Assembly: GCA_003532515.1 (NCBI GenBank)
Contig: DOEX01000072.1
Location: forward strand, 1-7,895
Length of the DNA stretch: 7,895 nt
Direction of reading: 5' to 3'
Source: Anaerolineaceae bacterium
Lineage (GTDB): Bacteria > Chloroflexota > Anaerolineae > Anaerolineales > Anaerolineaceae
A program made the translations under genes and the position numbers. The notes under the pieces were generated by a model. It was not told the DNA's origin, made no database searches, and worked only from the letters and a program-made list of their open reading frames with translations. Shown one piece after another: positions 1 to 6,694 of the stretch. Within the stretch, counting starts at the first letter, position 1. Each line of letters opens with the position of its first letter.

Positions 1-467
1 GCTGTGATGGCGTGAATATCGCCGGTCAGATGCAGGTTAAAATCTTCCATCGGAATCACCTGGGAGTAGCCACCACCGGCAGCGCCACCCTTGATGCCAA
101 AGGTTGGTCCTTGCGATGGCTGACGGATGCAGGTGATAACGCTGCGCCCGAGGTGAGCGCCAATTGCCTGGCTGAGACCCACGGTCGTGGTGGTTTTGCC
201 TTCCCCCAGGGGTGTGGGGGTGATAGCCGTGACGTCAATGTATTTCCCATCGGGAGCACCAGCCAGGCGCTCCAGGACCTCAAGCTTGATTTTTGCCTTG
301 TAATCGCCATAAAGTTCGAGTTCGCTTTGTAGCAAGCCCATCTCTTCGGCTACCTGGGCGATAGGCTTGAGAGTTGCTGCTTGCGCGATATCGATATCTG
401 CCGGGACTGGGCTTTTGAGTTCGATTGGGGTGGGGATAAACCTGCGTAGACCGGGGTTTAGTTTCAT
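1..467 (-). CDS. fhs: Formate--tetrahydrofolate ligase, N-terminal 155 residues (runs off left edge)
   Basis: The enzyme (10-formyltetrahydrofolate synthetase) joins formate to tetrahydrofolate using ATP, in the cytoplasm. It is the entry step of the methyl branch of the Wood-Ljungdahl pathway and a source of C1 units. I translated the minus strand from ATG at 467. The frame stays open to base 1 and shows family signatures: TPTPLGEGKTTTT at residues 84-95, which is the phosphate-binding loop, then RQPSQGPTFGIKGGAAGG at 115-132 and PMEDFNLHLTGDIHAIT at 139-155. Full-length members have about 550-630 residues, so roughly a quarter is visible. The start is supported by AGGAGA at 478-483, 10 nt upstream. 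It lies 17 nt after the stop of the lipoprotein gene and is probably co-transcribed with it. Nothing suggests damage. The family call is very secure; the acetogenic or purely anabolic role cannot be told from this window. Confidence 0.96.
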   Translation of the reverse strand, partial: MKLNPGLRRFIPTPIELKSPVPADIDIAQAATLKPIAQVAEEMGLLQSELELYGDYKAKIKLEVLERLAGAPDGKYIDVTAITPTPLGEGKTTTTVGLSQAIGAHLGRSVITCIRQPSQGPTFGIKGGAAGGGYSQVIPMEDFNLHLTGDIHAIT

Positions 468-477
468 TGACTTGTAT

Positions 478-483
478 TCTCCT
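478..483 (-). promoter_or_regulatory. Ribosome binding site of fhs
   Basis: Minus-strand AGGAGA lies 10 nt before the ATG at 467 and just before the lipoprotein stop codon (485-487, TAA), which it nearly touches. It decides the fhs start and allows coupling to the upstream gene. Confidence 0.7.
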
Positions 484-484
484 G

Positions 485-1849
485 TTATTGTCCGAATTCA
501 ACATCCGCCGGCAGTGTCGCGAAAGCAGTAACGCTCAGTTCTTCCTGGTCTCCCAGGTAGGCAACCGGCACAGTTACGCTAATTGAACTGCCAGAACGGA
601 TGAGTTCTGTAAGTTGATATCCGCCTCCCACAATCTGGTCAGCACTGTTACGCAATATCACATAAACACGGGCATGGCTGATGGAGGCGTTGAGGTTGTT
701 GACCACGCTGACATTGACAGTGTCCTGGTCCGTGAAGGCTGCCTGGGATGCCAGCAGCGGGTTGAATTCAGCCGGGAATTGCCCAAACTCACCTGGCACA
801 ACCACCAGGTCAACTTTCTTTCCCTGGCAAGAATCCGGCAGTCTGTTTGGCGCAACAGCGTAAACCACCGTCTCCTGTGGCCAAATGACATCGTAGTACG
901 CATTGCTGGCAAAACAAACCTGGTTGTTTTCGTCAGATACCGTCAGAATTGCGAAGGTTTCAGTCAAAACCTGGTCGGTCTCGTTCTTCAGAACGGCACC
1001 GCCGGTGATTTGATTATATTGATCGATGGCAAAATTCCAGTCATCGGTTTTGACAGAATTCCACCAGTTTCCACCTTCCAGGGAGGCGGAATAACTGGTG
1101 ATCCAGGGGCTCACATCAACATGATCCACCACTTCGCCCTGCCTGCTGTTCACAAGCACGCTGAAACCGACCTGGTCTTCTTCTGGGACAAAGTCGAAAA
1201 GCGACTGCCCGCCACCCACAATCTGACCAGAAGCGTTGTAGGCAACCGCGTTCAGCAGCACCTGGGTATAGGTGTAGGGGTCGGCGTTGTTGAGCCAACC
1301 GGTCACAGTGTAATCATTGCCAATTCGAAACGCGGAGGTGTTCTGAACGGTGAGAGGCTGCTTGTATTTCAAGGTGCGGTCGATCAAGCCATCCACTACG
1401 CGCACTTCAACACCTGTAATCACCAAACCAGAGTTGAGCTCAAATTCCTGTACCAGGCTGGTGGTCTCATTGGGGAAAAGGTAACGGAAAGAGGTGCGCT
1501 GCTGGGCAAGGCGGTTGCCGGTTTCATCCAGGGCAAGCACCTCCAGCTGCACGTCGCGCAGGATGGCGTCGTCGAGGGTGTTGAACAGCTTCGCCATGAT
1601 CAGCACCTGGGTGTCTTCCTGCAGGTATTCCAGCTCGGTGATGCGCACCGGGTTGGGGTTGACCAGGTCTGGCGTGGGGGTGGGGTTGATGGGCAGAAGC
1701 GGGCTTTGCGTTACTTCAGCGGTTGCCGGGAAAAATGACTCCGGCGTCGCGGTTGGATCTCCAGACCTGCTGACTTCAGTGCATGCTGAAAGAAGCAATG
1801 CCAGAAGCAGCATGACGATCAAGCAGGAGGTTGCGTGTTTTCTCATCAT
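485..1849 (-). CDS. Secreted lipoprotein with repeated FxLYD-like beta domains
   Basis: This 454-residue protein begins with a basic N-terminus, a hydrophobic stretch (residues 10-20) and a lipobox LLSAC with the lipidated cysteine at residue 23, so it should be anchored outside the membrane. A Pro/Thr-rich linker follows (about 31-68). Next come what look like four related beta-sandwich segments at about 73-155, 174-254, 278-336 and 372-453. Two of them share QIVGGG followed by a hydrophobic strand (209-214 and 405-410), and the pattern of vxGxVxN-type strands resembles FxLYD domains. The function of such domains is unknown; a cell-surface binding or structural role is an inference. Two ATG codons (1849 and 1846) are possible starts. 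AGGA at 1856-1859 lies 6 nt before the first. The stop is 17 nt upstream of fhs, so the two probably form a transcription unit although their functions look unrelated. Confidence 0.88.
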   Translation of the reverse strand: MMRKHATSCLIVMLLLALLLSACTEVSRSGDPTATPESFFPATAEVTQSPLLPINPTPTPDLVNPNPVRITELEYLQEDTQVLIMAKLFNTLDDAILRDVQLEVLALDETGNRLAQQRTSFRYLFPNETTSLVQEFELNSGLVITGVEVRVVDGLIDRTLKYKQPLTVQNTSAFRIGNDYTVTGWLNNADPYTYTQVLLNAVAYNASGQIVGGGQSLFDFVPEEDQVGFSVLVNSRQGEVVDHVDVSPWITSYSASLEGGNWWNSVKTDDWNFAIDQYNQITGGAVLKNETDQVLTETFAILTVSDENNQVCFASNAYYDVIWPQETVVYAVAPNRLPDSCQGKKVDLVVVPGEFGQFPAEFNPLLASQAAFTDQDTVNVSVVNNLNASISHARVYVILRNSADQIVGGGYQLTELIRSGSSISVTVPVAYLGDQEELSVTAFATLPADVEFGQ

Positions 1850-1863
1850 TGGTAATCCTATGT

Positions 1864-1869
1864 ATTATA
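1864..1869 (-). promoter_or_regulatory. Possible -10 box (TATAAT) before the lipoprotein gene
   Basis: The minus strand has an exact TATAAT 15 nt before the ATG at 1849. No good -35 hexamer is seen at 16-18 nt spacing, and a start site at about 1857 would fall inside the Shine-Dalgarno-like AGGA. If real, it would give an almost leaderless mRNA. This is a weak call. Confidence 0.3.
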
Positions 1870-2031
1870 AACGCTTCAGGACAAAACTATGACGCTTGCA
1901 AGGCACAAGATCAACGTAATCCTGGGATTTTTACATTCTCCCAATATACATCGGAGACCTGACGGTCAAATAGTGCACTCGGTGAGCCCACTAAAGGGGT
2001 GCTACGCAAGACACCGGTACGATCGTGGAGT

Positions 2032-2061
2032 CAGGTTCCGCGCACGGTCGGCACGAACCTG
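2032..2061. repeat. Inverted repeat, 7-bp perfect arms
   Basis: CAGGTTC (2032-2038) and GAACCTG (2055-2061) are perfect inverted copies around a 16-nt GC-rich loop. No T-run follows on either strand, so it is not an obvious terminator. Its function is unknown. Confidence 0.5.
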
Positions 2062-2267
2062 AAACGGAGTGCCCGGAGCAAGTGATCTAAAAACCCACCA
2101 CCTTCATCCCCACTCCCGCTTTCGGCGGGACGCACGCAGTCCTTGCGCCTCGTACCTCGGCTGGAGGGGGTTTATCATTTACATCCTCATAGACTTCTTG
2201 CGTGCCGGAGGTTGTGAGTCTGTGAGCACAGTGACAGGCAGTGTACAGAGTAAGCGTTTTCCCCAGC

Positions 2268-2340
2268 CACTTTTTACACTTTTTACACTATTTACACCAT
2301 TTTTTGATAGCACAAGAAGGATTTTTCAGTGTAAAAACTG
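2268..2340. repeat. Element A: three tandem 9-mers (TTTACAC type), GATAGCACA core and inverted unit
   Basis: Three 9-nt units follow without gaps: TTTTTACAC (2271-2279), TTTTTACAC (2280-2288) and TATTTACAC (2289-2297). Then comes a core with TTTTTTGATAGCACA (2300-2314), and finally an inverted unit GTGTAAAAA (2329-2337). The outer ends CACTTTTTACACT (2268-2280) and the complement of 2328-2340 match at 12 of 13 positions, so a long-range stem is possible. Element B, 268 nt further on, has the same layout. The evenly spaced units resemble protein-binding iterons. A transcribed structured RNA is the alternative. Confidence 0.7.
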
Positions 2341-2463
2341 GTTGGTTGTTCAAGCGTGACTGCTGAGGTAGGGCTTTGCTCAAAATTTTTGCAATTGTTT
2401 TGTTTCATGGAGGGAACTCAGGACGAGAAAACCCGCCAGGGAAAATGAAATTATTTGCCAATC

Positions 2464-2492
2464 GTACGGGCTGGTTCTGAACCAGCCCCTAC
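2464..2492. repeat. REP-like palindrome with 10-bp perfect stem
   Basis: GGGCTGGTTC (2468-2477) and GAACCAGCCC (2479-2488) are perfect inverted copies around a single T. GTA/TAC at 2464-2466 and 2490-2492 extend the pairing past one mismatch. It is followed by CCCTACTTGCT (2487-2497), which recurs exactly at 7663-7673 and nearly exactly at 3353-3363. This points to a dispersed family of short palindromic elements. Confidence 0.7.
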
Positions 2493-2512
2493 TTGCTCGT
2501 GGCTCCCCCCCC

Positions 2513-2604
2513 TATTTGCACGACCTGCCCTGTGTAAAGGTTTGCACGATTTGCACTATTTGCACTGTTTTTTGATAGCACAGGAACGCGAATTGATTGC
2601 AAAT
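2513..2604. repeat. Element B: tandem 9-mers (TTTGCAC type), GATAGCACA core and inverted unit
   Basis: GGTTTGCAC (2539-2547), GATTTGCAC (2548-2556) and TATTTGCAC (2557-2565) are followed by a core (2566-2586) identical to element A at 18 of 21 positions, then the inverted unit TTGCAAAT (2597-2604). Every piece lies exactly 268 nt from its partner in element A, with no gaps. The A-to-G change is present in all three direct units (2544, 2553, 2562) and the matching T-to-C change in the inverted unit (2600). A further free unit TATTTGCAC lies at 2513-2521, and one GTGTAAA of the other type at 2532-2538. Confidence 0.7.
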
Positions 2605-2729
2605 GGATATCGATTGTTAAGGTGCGGCATTTCAGAACAGGACTTAGCCACAATAATAGCACATTTGTTCTGTTTTGAGAAGGGATTTACCATACAAGGG
2701 CGAGACGAAGTGCCGCCGAAGGTGTGCGT

Positions 2730-2796
2730 TGAGGGCATCTTCAATATTACGCTGGACGAGCGTACCATGCCCTCAATCCGCCAATGGACGCATTGG
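2730..2796. repeat. Nested perfect hairpins
   Basis: TGAGGGCAT (2730-2738) pairs perfectly with ATGCCCTCA (2767-2775) and encloses a second hairpin, ACGCT/AGCGT (2749-2753 and 2759-2763) with a 5-nt loop. Right after it, CCAATG/CATTGG (2781-2786 and 2791-2796) forms a tight hairpin with a 4-nt loop followed by nine A. This A-run gives no terminator on the plus strand. The density of perfect stems suggests a folded RNA or a palindromic mobile element. Confidence 0.5.
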
Positions 2797-2844
2797 AAAA
2801 AAAATTGGGTTTGTTTCCATTCCACCAAAAATTGCGCTCGTAAC

Positions 2845-2909
2845 GGCGGATTGGAGGTGGACCACGCCATCGTCGGATGAAATTTCCGCCACCTCCAAGC
2901 TCGCCCTAC
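2845..2909. repeat. Long palindrome, 10-bp perfect arms, CGCCCTAC end
   Basis: TTGGAGGTGG (2851-2860) and CCACCTCCAA (2889-2898) are perfect inverted arms, with GGCG/CGCC (2845-2848 and 2902-2905) outside them. The left part GGCGGATTG (2845-2853) could instead pair with CAATCCGCC at 2774-2782, so two folds exclude each other. The end CGCCCTAC (2902-2909) also ends the palindrome at 3324-3358. Confidence 0.55.
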
Positions 2910-3323
2910 AGGATGTATTCCGTTACCTGCCTGCCCTGTTAAGGGTCAACCCAGCAAATCCTCAGCCGACATCAACAACTAAAACTCGCTCTCAAATCAC
3001 GGCTGCTGACTCAGGTTTTGTTTCTTTGCTTTTCCCACCTACCAGCAAATAGCTATGAACTACGAGCTATCATCTATTCTTTGTAGGGAATTGGCCTGCT
3101 TATTCCAAATGAGTCTTGTCATGATGCCAGGTTTTTCGAATGACAACGCTTTTACCAGGTTCAACACCGGAAACCAGCGAAAAGAGCGCTGGACAGGCCG
3201 GCCTACCGTGGTGCTCCGCGCCACATGCCTTCGTGAAAATCTAATTCCCGTCATCGCAAGCTTAGGAAAGCGATCTACACACATGACATAAAAAACCGGG
3301 AATGTTCTTAATCTTAAATTGAC

Positions 3324-3363
3324 GGCGGAGTGGCAAAGAGAACGCCACTCCGCCCTACTTACT
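3324..3363. repeat. REP-like palindrome with 11-bp perfect stem; possible transcription end
   Basis: GGCGGAGTGGC (3324-3334) and GCCACTCCGCC (3344-3354) are perfect inverted copies around a 9-nt loop, followed by CCCTACTTACT (3353-3363). It lies about 60 nt past the stop of the acyltransferase gene, at the GC-content boundary. On the minus strand the stem is followed by GTCAATTT, not a clean T-run, so a role as terminator for the island genes is possible but unproven. Confidence 0.65.
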
Positions 3364-3416
3364 TTGAATAACCAAAAATTATTTATCGATCATTTAGAAT
3401 ATAACTTTACGATTTA

Positions 3417-4196
3417 TCAATATACAATTTCAATATCTCCATAACCCTCATTATTATTATCTAGAATATACTCTGCAATTTGTCTGCTTGATTCATGTTT
3501 TGCTGAATTTTCAATTGCACAATCCAAATCAATAATGACTGGAGTACATTCTGATCCTAAGTAATAAGCACAAGGACCAATTGCCATCAAATCAAAATTG
3601 AAAAATCTCGAGTTTAAAAATTTTAATACCGAATTATCGATTGTAGCCACCCATTTTTTTATTCGCATCACAGACATGCTATATTGGTATGCCAACTTTA
3701 ATAAACCGACAGATATGTGAGTACACATTCCATCTTTTACTACAAACTGTGAAAATTCAACACAATCCTCTTGATACAAAAACTTATATTCATCAAAAAT
3801 ACTTATTCCAGGGTCATCAAATGTTGGTAAACCTCGGGAATCTTTTGTAATTAAACGTGCTGAGCCAAGAGCATTTAAACCATCACTCGCCACAAAGCAA
3901 GTCGAACTCCAATGGTATTTATCAAAAAAAATTTCCATAAATCCGTCAGAAATAAGTTTTCCTTCGGAAGTTAAGTCATTACATTTAACCAATTCATTAA
4001 TCAAATTTTTATTGCCCGCTAACAACAAGTTTTCAATTTTGTCATTAATTTGGACTTTCTCCACCGCCTCTAAATATCCTTTTTGAGCATATTTCTGAGT
4101 TACCAGCACATACCTGGCAATTTGTTCTTCAATGGAAGTTGTCTTTTTTAGGAGGAATTTTTGATTCTCTAAATTTTCAAAATTGTCGCGCGTCAT
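3417..4196 (-). CDS. GNAT-fold acyltransferase of the LuxI/FeeM (N-acyl amino acid or acyl-homoserine lactone synthase) type
   Basis: A 259-residue soluble protein with no signal peptide or membrane segment. Residues 1-75 are helical and variable. The GNAT-like core then runs from about 87 to 225: a strand ALGSARLITKD (109-119), a central strand CVEFSQFVVKDG (145-156) that matches in style the ExSRFAV strand of acyl-homoserine lactone synthases, the helix GLLKLAYQYSMSVMRIK (164-180), the strand KWVATID (181-187), and a C-terminal strand TPVIIDLD (218-225). Members of this group transfer a fatty acyl chain from acyl-ACP or acyl-CoA to an amino group. The actual substrates here are unknown. The ATG overlaps the stop of the E1-like gene (ATGA, 4193-4196) and has no clear ribosome site, so its translation depends on that gene. 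A PEP-CTERM-associated acyltransferase is a close alternative. The gene is AT-rich, unlike fhs. The fold call is fairly secure; the exact family is less so. Confidence 0.72.
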   Translation of the reverse strand: MTRDNFENLENQKFLLKKTTSIEEQIARYVLVTQKYAQKGYLEAVEKVQINDKIENLLLAGNKNLINELVKCNDLTSEGKLISDGFMEIFFDKYHWSSTCFVASDGLNALGSARLITKDSRGLPTFDDPGISIFDEYKFLYQEDCVEFSQFVVKDGMCTHISVGLLKLAYQYSMSVMRIKKWVATIDNSVLKFLNSRFFNFDLMAIGPCAYYLGSECTPVIIDLDCAIENSAKHESSRQIAEYILDNNNEGYGDIEIVY

Positions 4197-5131
4197 AATG
4201 AATCAATGTCAGCAAGCATCTTGCGTACACTTCTCCCTCTTTTGTTGACGATCACTAAAGTATCCATCATTAATTTAGTTTTTGCGAATATTCTTGGATT
4301 TCTTTTTCTTACAACGGTTGGCAAATCTATTGAGATTACCCCTTTTACAGGTTTGCATGCCAAAATTTGTTTGATTACTTCAACTACTATAACACTTACT
4401 AACCTAGCTGTAGTTCCAACTTGAGCGGTACCCGTATCTTCAGTTTTTCGATTAATGATTTCCATAAATTGCTCAACCGGCACTAAGAAAGGATTAATGG
4501 GGCCAGTTAATACCTCATAAACATAATCAAGATATAGGCTTTCAGAAATCTTTCCCTCATGGTATTTTGTTTTTATTTTTACAAACTCTCTAATAGTAGT
4601 CTCATTAATTTCATTGTTATATGGACTCATTTGTTTGAGGTCATAACGATATATTTTGACCATTGCAGTTCCAGCCAAGTCATAACCGACGATAACCGGT
4701 CTCTTAAATTTTGCAGCATTTTTATGCAGTTCCCAGGTCATTTCTGAGCTGCGGATATCGATCCCGTCAATAATGATGTCCGATTCTTTAACAAGTTCTA
4801 TAACATTATCATAGGTAATGCCTTGTGAAATGCTTTTCACGGTCTGAGCAGCATTAGGGTTGATCGCCAAAATATTCCATGTGGTCATTTCCGCTTTGTT
4901 TTTATTCACTTGGCTTGAAAAATATTCTTGTCGTGCAAGGTTGCTAATTTCAATTACTTCAGGATCAGCGTTAGTAATGCATTCAGCACCAGATCGGGCA
5001 AGCATCATCGCAATGGGGTTTCCTATACTTCCATTTCCCGCAACAAGAATTCTGGCCGTCCTTATTTTTTCTTGGAGATCGCTTGAAACAAAAGCACTGG
5101 CTGATGATACAAATTCCTGATAGTTCAACAA
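4193..5131 (-). CDS. E1-like (ThiF/MoeB/HesA superfamily) adenylyltransferase
   Basis: A 312-residue protein with the Rossmann-type ATP-binding fold of E1-like enzymes, which adenylate a carboxylate, often the C-terminus of a ubiquitin-like protein or peptide. Visible are GNGSIG (32-37) in the nucleotide loop, D56 followed by VIEISNLARQ (59-68) with the conserved N, R and Q, a Lys in NKNK (76-79), and IIIDGID (119-125), the usual Asp-containing strand. TAQVGTTARLVSVIVVEVIK (235-254) matches the late core helix. The CxxC zinc pairs of ThiF/MoeB are missing and only two Cys exist (51 and 259), so a ThiF-like sulfur relay is unlikely. Size and missing zinc site recall smaller E1s that modify peptides or small molecules, such as MccB. 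The start is TTG at 5131, with TTG at 5128 as an alternative; both follow GGGAGG. It overlaps the acyltransferase gene by 4 nt. No ubiquitin-like or precursor peptide gene is seen nearby. Confidence 0.85.
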   Translation of the reverse strand: MLNYQEFVSSASAFVSSDLQEKIRTARILVAGNGSIGNPIAMMLARSGAECITNADPEVIEISNLARQEYFSSQVNKNKAEMTTWNILAINPNAAQTVKSISQGITYDNVIELVKESDIIIDGIDIRSSEMTWELHKNAAKFKRPVIVGYDLAGTAMVKIYRYDLKQMSPYNNEINETTIREFVKIKTKYHEGKISESLYLDYVYEVLTGPINPFLVPVEQFMEIINRKTEDTGTAQVGTTARLVSVIVVEVIKQILACKPVKGVISIDLPTVVRKRNPRIFAKTKLMMDTLVIVNKRGRSVRKMLADIDSL

Positions 5132-5136
5132 TAATA

Positions 5137-5142
5137 CCTCCC
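5137..5142 (-). promoter_or_regulatory. Strong ribosome binding site of the E1-like gene
   Basis: Minus-strand GGGAGG lies 5 nt before TTG 5131 and 8 nt before TTG 5128. There is no ATG in frame nearby, so this site is what fixes a TTG start. The ATG at 5147-5145 is in another frame. Confidence 0.7.
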
Positions 5143-5154
5143 TTCATTTTGTTT

Positions 5155-5383
5155 TTAATATTTTATTAATCTGAGAAAAGCATTTACTTGATCAATATAT
5201 TTCGCAAAGGCTTCGCCAAATTTATCTTTTTGGAATTCTGTTTCTATTTTACTTTAAATTCCTTTAAAAATGAAAGGTAATTTTGAGCTGTAAACAAGGC
5301 TGCTTCCAATACCACACGATTAGAGGGTTTGGCAGGAGGATGTCACCGTACCAGCCCAAGATAACCAGTAAATTAGCCTTCGG
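5155..5383 (-). pseudogene. Decayed gene remnant with two frameshifts, family unknown
   Basis: The space before the E1-like gene is not random. Read on the minus strand, three pieces in different frames join into a protein-like text. The first is ANLLVILGWYGDI (from about 5377 downward). After a one-base shift comes PPAKPSNRVVLEAALF and then TAQNYLSFLKEF, ending at a TAG near 5260. After a second shift comes ETEFQKDKFGEAFAKYIDQ and then VNAFLRLIKY, with TAA at 5155-5157. The helical C-terminal text and clean stop suggest the tail of a once-intact gene. I do not recognise the family. Its upper end overlaps the last codons of the 66-residue protein. It separates the E1/acyltransferase pair from the upstream genes. 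Confidence 0.45.
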
Positions 5384-5573
5384 TCAACACAGTGAGAGAC
5401 CAAACGATCAGATATGAAAATCCTGCTAGTCCTATACCCCAGAAACCTACACAGAAGAGACTTCCTGCGAAATATTTTATATACTCAGTTTTTTTAGATT
5501 CCCTCCAAGTATATACTCCAAACAGAAAATTTATTGATGAAAATAGTATTAAAGAATATATGTAATTTCCCAT
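5373..5573 (-). CDS. Small two-helix membrane protein, unknown family
   Basis: A 66-residue frame with ATG at 5573 and TAA at 5373-5375. It has two likely membrane helices: about residues 4-23 (rich in I, L, F) and about 36-63, joined by a short polar loop, RESKKTEYIK (24-33). It lies 23 nt past the methyltransferase stop on the same strand, so it could be co-transcribed. No good Shine-Dalgarno site precedes the ATG. The amphipathic composition and positive loop argue for a real protein. It could still be a remnant of a longer gene, because decayed coding text starts where it ends. No function can be assigned. Confidence 0.5.
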   Translation of the reverse strand: MGNYIYSLILFSSINFLFGVYTWRESKKTEYIKYFAGSLFCVGFWGIGLAGFSYLIVWSLTVLTEG

Positions 5574-5596
5574 GTAGGCAGTTTAACTATAAATTT

Positions 5597-6694
5597 TTAG
5601 CGACTCACAACAGCGGTCACATAAGTTTTATTTGGAGTTATATATACCTTCTCCACCTTGAGTCCACTATTTACTATTTGCTTAATGTATTCATTGAAGT
5701 CTTGTGGGTTTAATTTTTTGAAGCCCATTTTATCAAATAGTGCCTGTTGAGGATTATTAAACAATGCTGTTAGCACTAATGTGTCACCAACCTTTAATGA
5801 ACTTGAAACCTTTGTTAATAGTCTCTCTCGATCCTGAGGATTAAGATATTCCCAGAACCCTGTGCATTCAAATATTTGTGGTTTTGGGCTATCAATATCA
5901 TCTGGAATATCCTCATTTAATATGTCTGAAGGTAAATATTTAATTCCAATCCCCATATCAGATTTCTTTCTCCCTAACTCAAGTATCTCTTCTGCTTTCT
6001 GGTTTGCTTTCGGAGAGTAATCAACATTTACTATTTGAACCCCATATTTCCTTGCTTGATATATAGCCTCAATAGGGATAAGACAACTTCCTCCTGCAAT
6101 AGATACTATTCTCTGAACCTCATTTTTCATAAGTCCTTTTGCCATTATATTCCCAATTTGAATTCTTCTTTGCAAAGAACCCACTGCTATATCAACATTA
6201 TCTAACAATTCATGTACCTTCTTAGGAACACCAATTCTGTAAATTATATCCATCGTTCCCCCAGACAACCCAGATGAAATTCCTTTTGTTAACAGAGTCC
6301 AAAGAGCTGAAGTACCGCCTGCAATTAATGCCAATTTTAAATACATTTCCGTTTTAGATGAGGCATCTAATATTGAATTTAAATTTCTACCTAGGGCAAC
6401 ATTCGGAGAAATTGGAAAATCCACCTGAGGATATGAGAACAATGGAACACCTTCTATTTCCCCAACCTCTAATTCCTCAAGTAGCGGTTGCTGAACAAAT
6501 CTTGGTTCTTCTAAATCTCGAGACTTTAAAACATAATCTATTCCATCCAACAGTCTTCTCCCATGAAAATACCTTAGCTCTCTGTATACCCCTCTGAGGT
6601 GGCAACAGTTTAGTGGACACAAGCCCCCCTTATTTCGTACTCCAATGGACTGAGATAACCCAAGGTCGAATGGAGCCTTTTGCGATTGTACCAA
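5597..6694 (-). CDS. Class I SAM-dependent methyltransferase, 5' end abutted and rewritten by an IS3-family element
   Basis: The open frame has 365 codons. The first 33 lie inside the insertion sequence end (boundary near 6595), so they are not native. The native part starts around RGVYRELRYFHGRRLL (34-49). A linker of about 100 residues and a short hydrophobic stretch (119-135) precede the methyltransferase fold. That fold has the glycine loop VSIAGGSCLIPIEA (197-210), an acidic strand end VNVDYSP (222-228) as the likely ribose contact, FECTGFWEYL (275-284), and DTLVLTALF (304-312). It ends in a beta-hairpin, KVYITPNKTYVTAVVS (349-364). The glycine loop AGGSC departs from the usual GxGxG. 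A native-like restart exists at TTG 6550, with GGGAG at 6558-6562 seven nt before it. It may supply methylation for the pathway of the downstream genes. The substrate is unknown, and the gene may be N-terminally truncated. Confidence 0.7.
   Translation of the reverse strand: MVQSQKAPFDLGLSQSIGVRNKGGLCPLNCCHLRGVYRELRYFHGRRLLDGIDYVLKSRDLEEPRFVQQPLLEELEVGEIEGVPLFSYPQVDFPISPNVALGRNLNSILDASSKTEMYLKLALIAGGTSALWTLLTKGISSGLSGGTMDIIYRIGVPKKVHELLDNVDIAVGSLQRRIQIGNIMAKGLMKNEVQRIVSIAGGSCLIPIEAIYQARKYGVQIVNVDYSPKANQKAEEILELGRKKSDMGIGIKYLPSDILNEDIPDDIDSPKPQIFECTGFWEYLNPQDRERLLTKVSSSLKVGDTLVLTALFNNPQQALFDKMGFKKLNPQDFNEYIKQIVNSGLKVEKVYITPNKTYVTAVVSR
6595..6620. repeat. Terminal inverted repeat of the IS3-family remnant (single copy)
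   Basis: The sequence begins TGAGGTGGCAACAGTTTAG and continues with TGGACAC. It lies 15 nt from the end of the transposase gene, where IS3-family right ends sit. The exact first base could be 6595 or 6600, both of which begin with TG. Confidence 0.5.

Larger units (their letters stand above)
1870..3416. other. Gene-free stretch rich in inverted repeats and short repeats
   Basis: No open frame here reads like a protein. The longest ones (for example 2455-2880 plus and 2556-2870 minus) run straight through palindromes and overlap each other antisense. What the stretch holds instead is a string of separate palindromes and repeats, listed individually. It sits at the change from the moderately GC-rich chromosome on the left to the AT-rich genes on the right, and looks like a scrap heap of small mobile or structured elements. 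A small RNA cannot be excluded. Confidence 0.7.

Noticed and set aside
614..1738. 374-codon plus-strand open frame
   Set aside because: It is antisense to the lipoprotein gene, which has a signal peptide, lipobox and repeats. The plus-strand text shows no domain.
2268..2604. CRISPR array
   Set aside because: The units are only 9 nt and contiguous with no spacers, and no cas gene is present.
2455..2880. 141-codon plus-strand frame and the opposing 104-codon minus-strand frame
   Set aside because: Both run through the 9-mer repeats and hairpins, overlap each other antisense and read as low-complexity translation of repeats.
3324..3363. Firm intrinsic terminator
   Set aside because: The stem is strong but no proper T-run follows on either strand, so it is kept only as a palindrome with a possible role.
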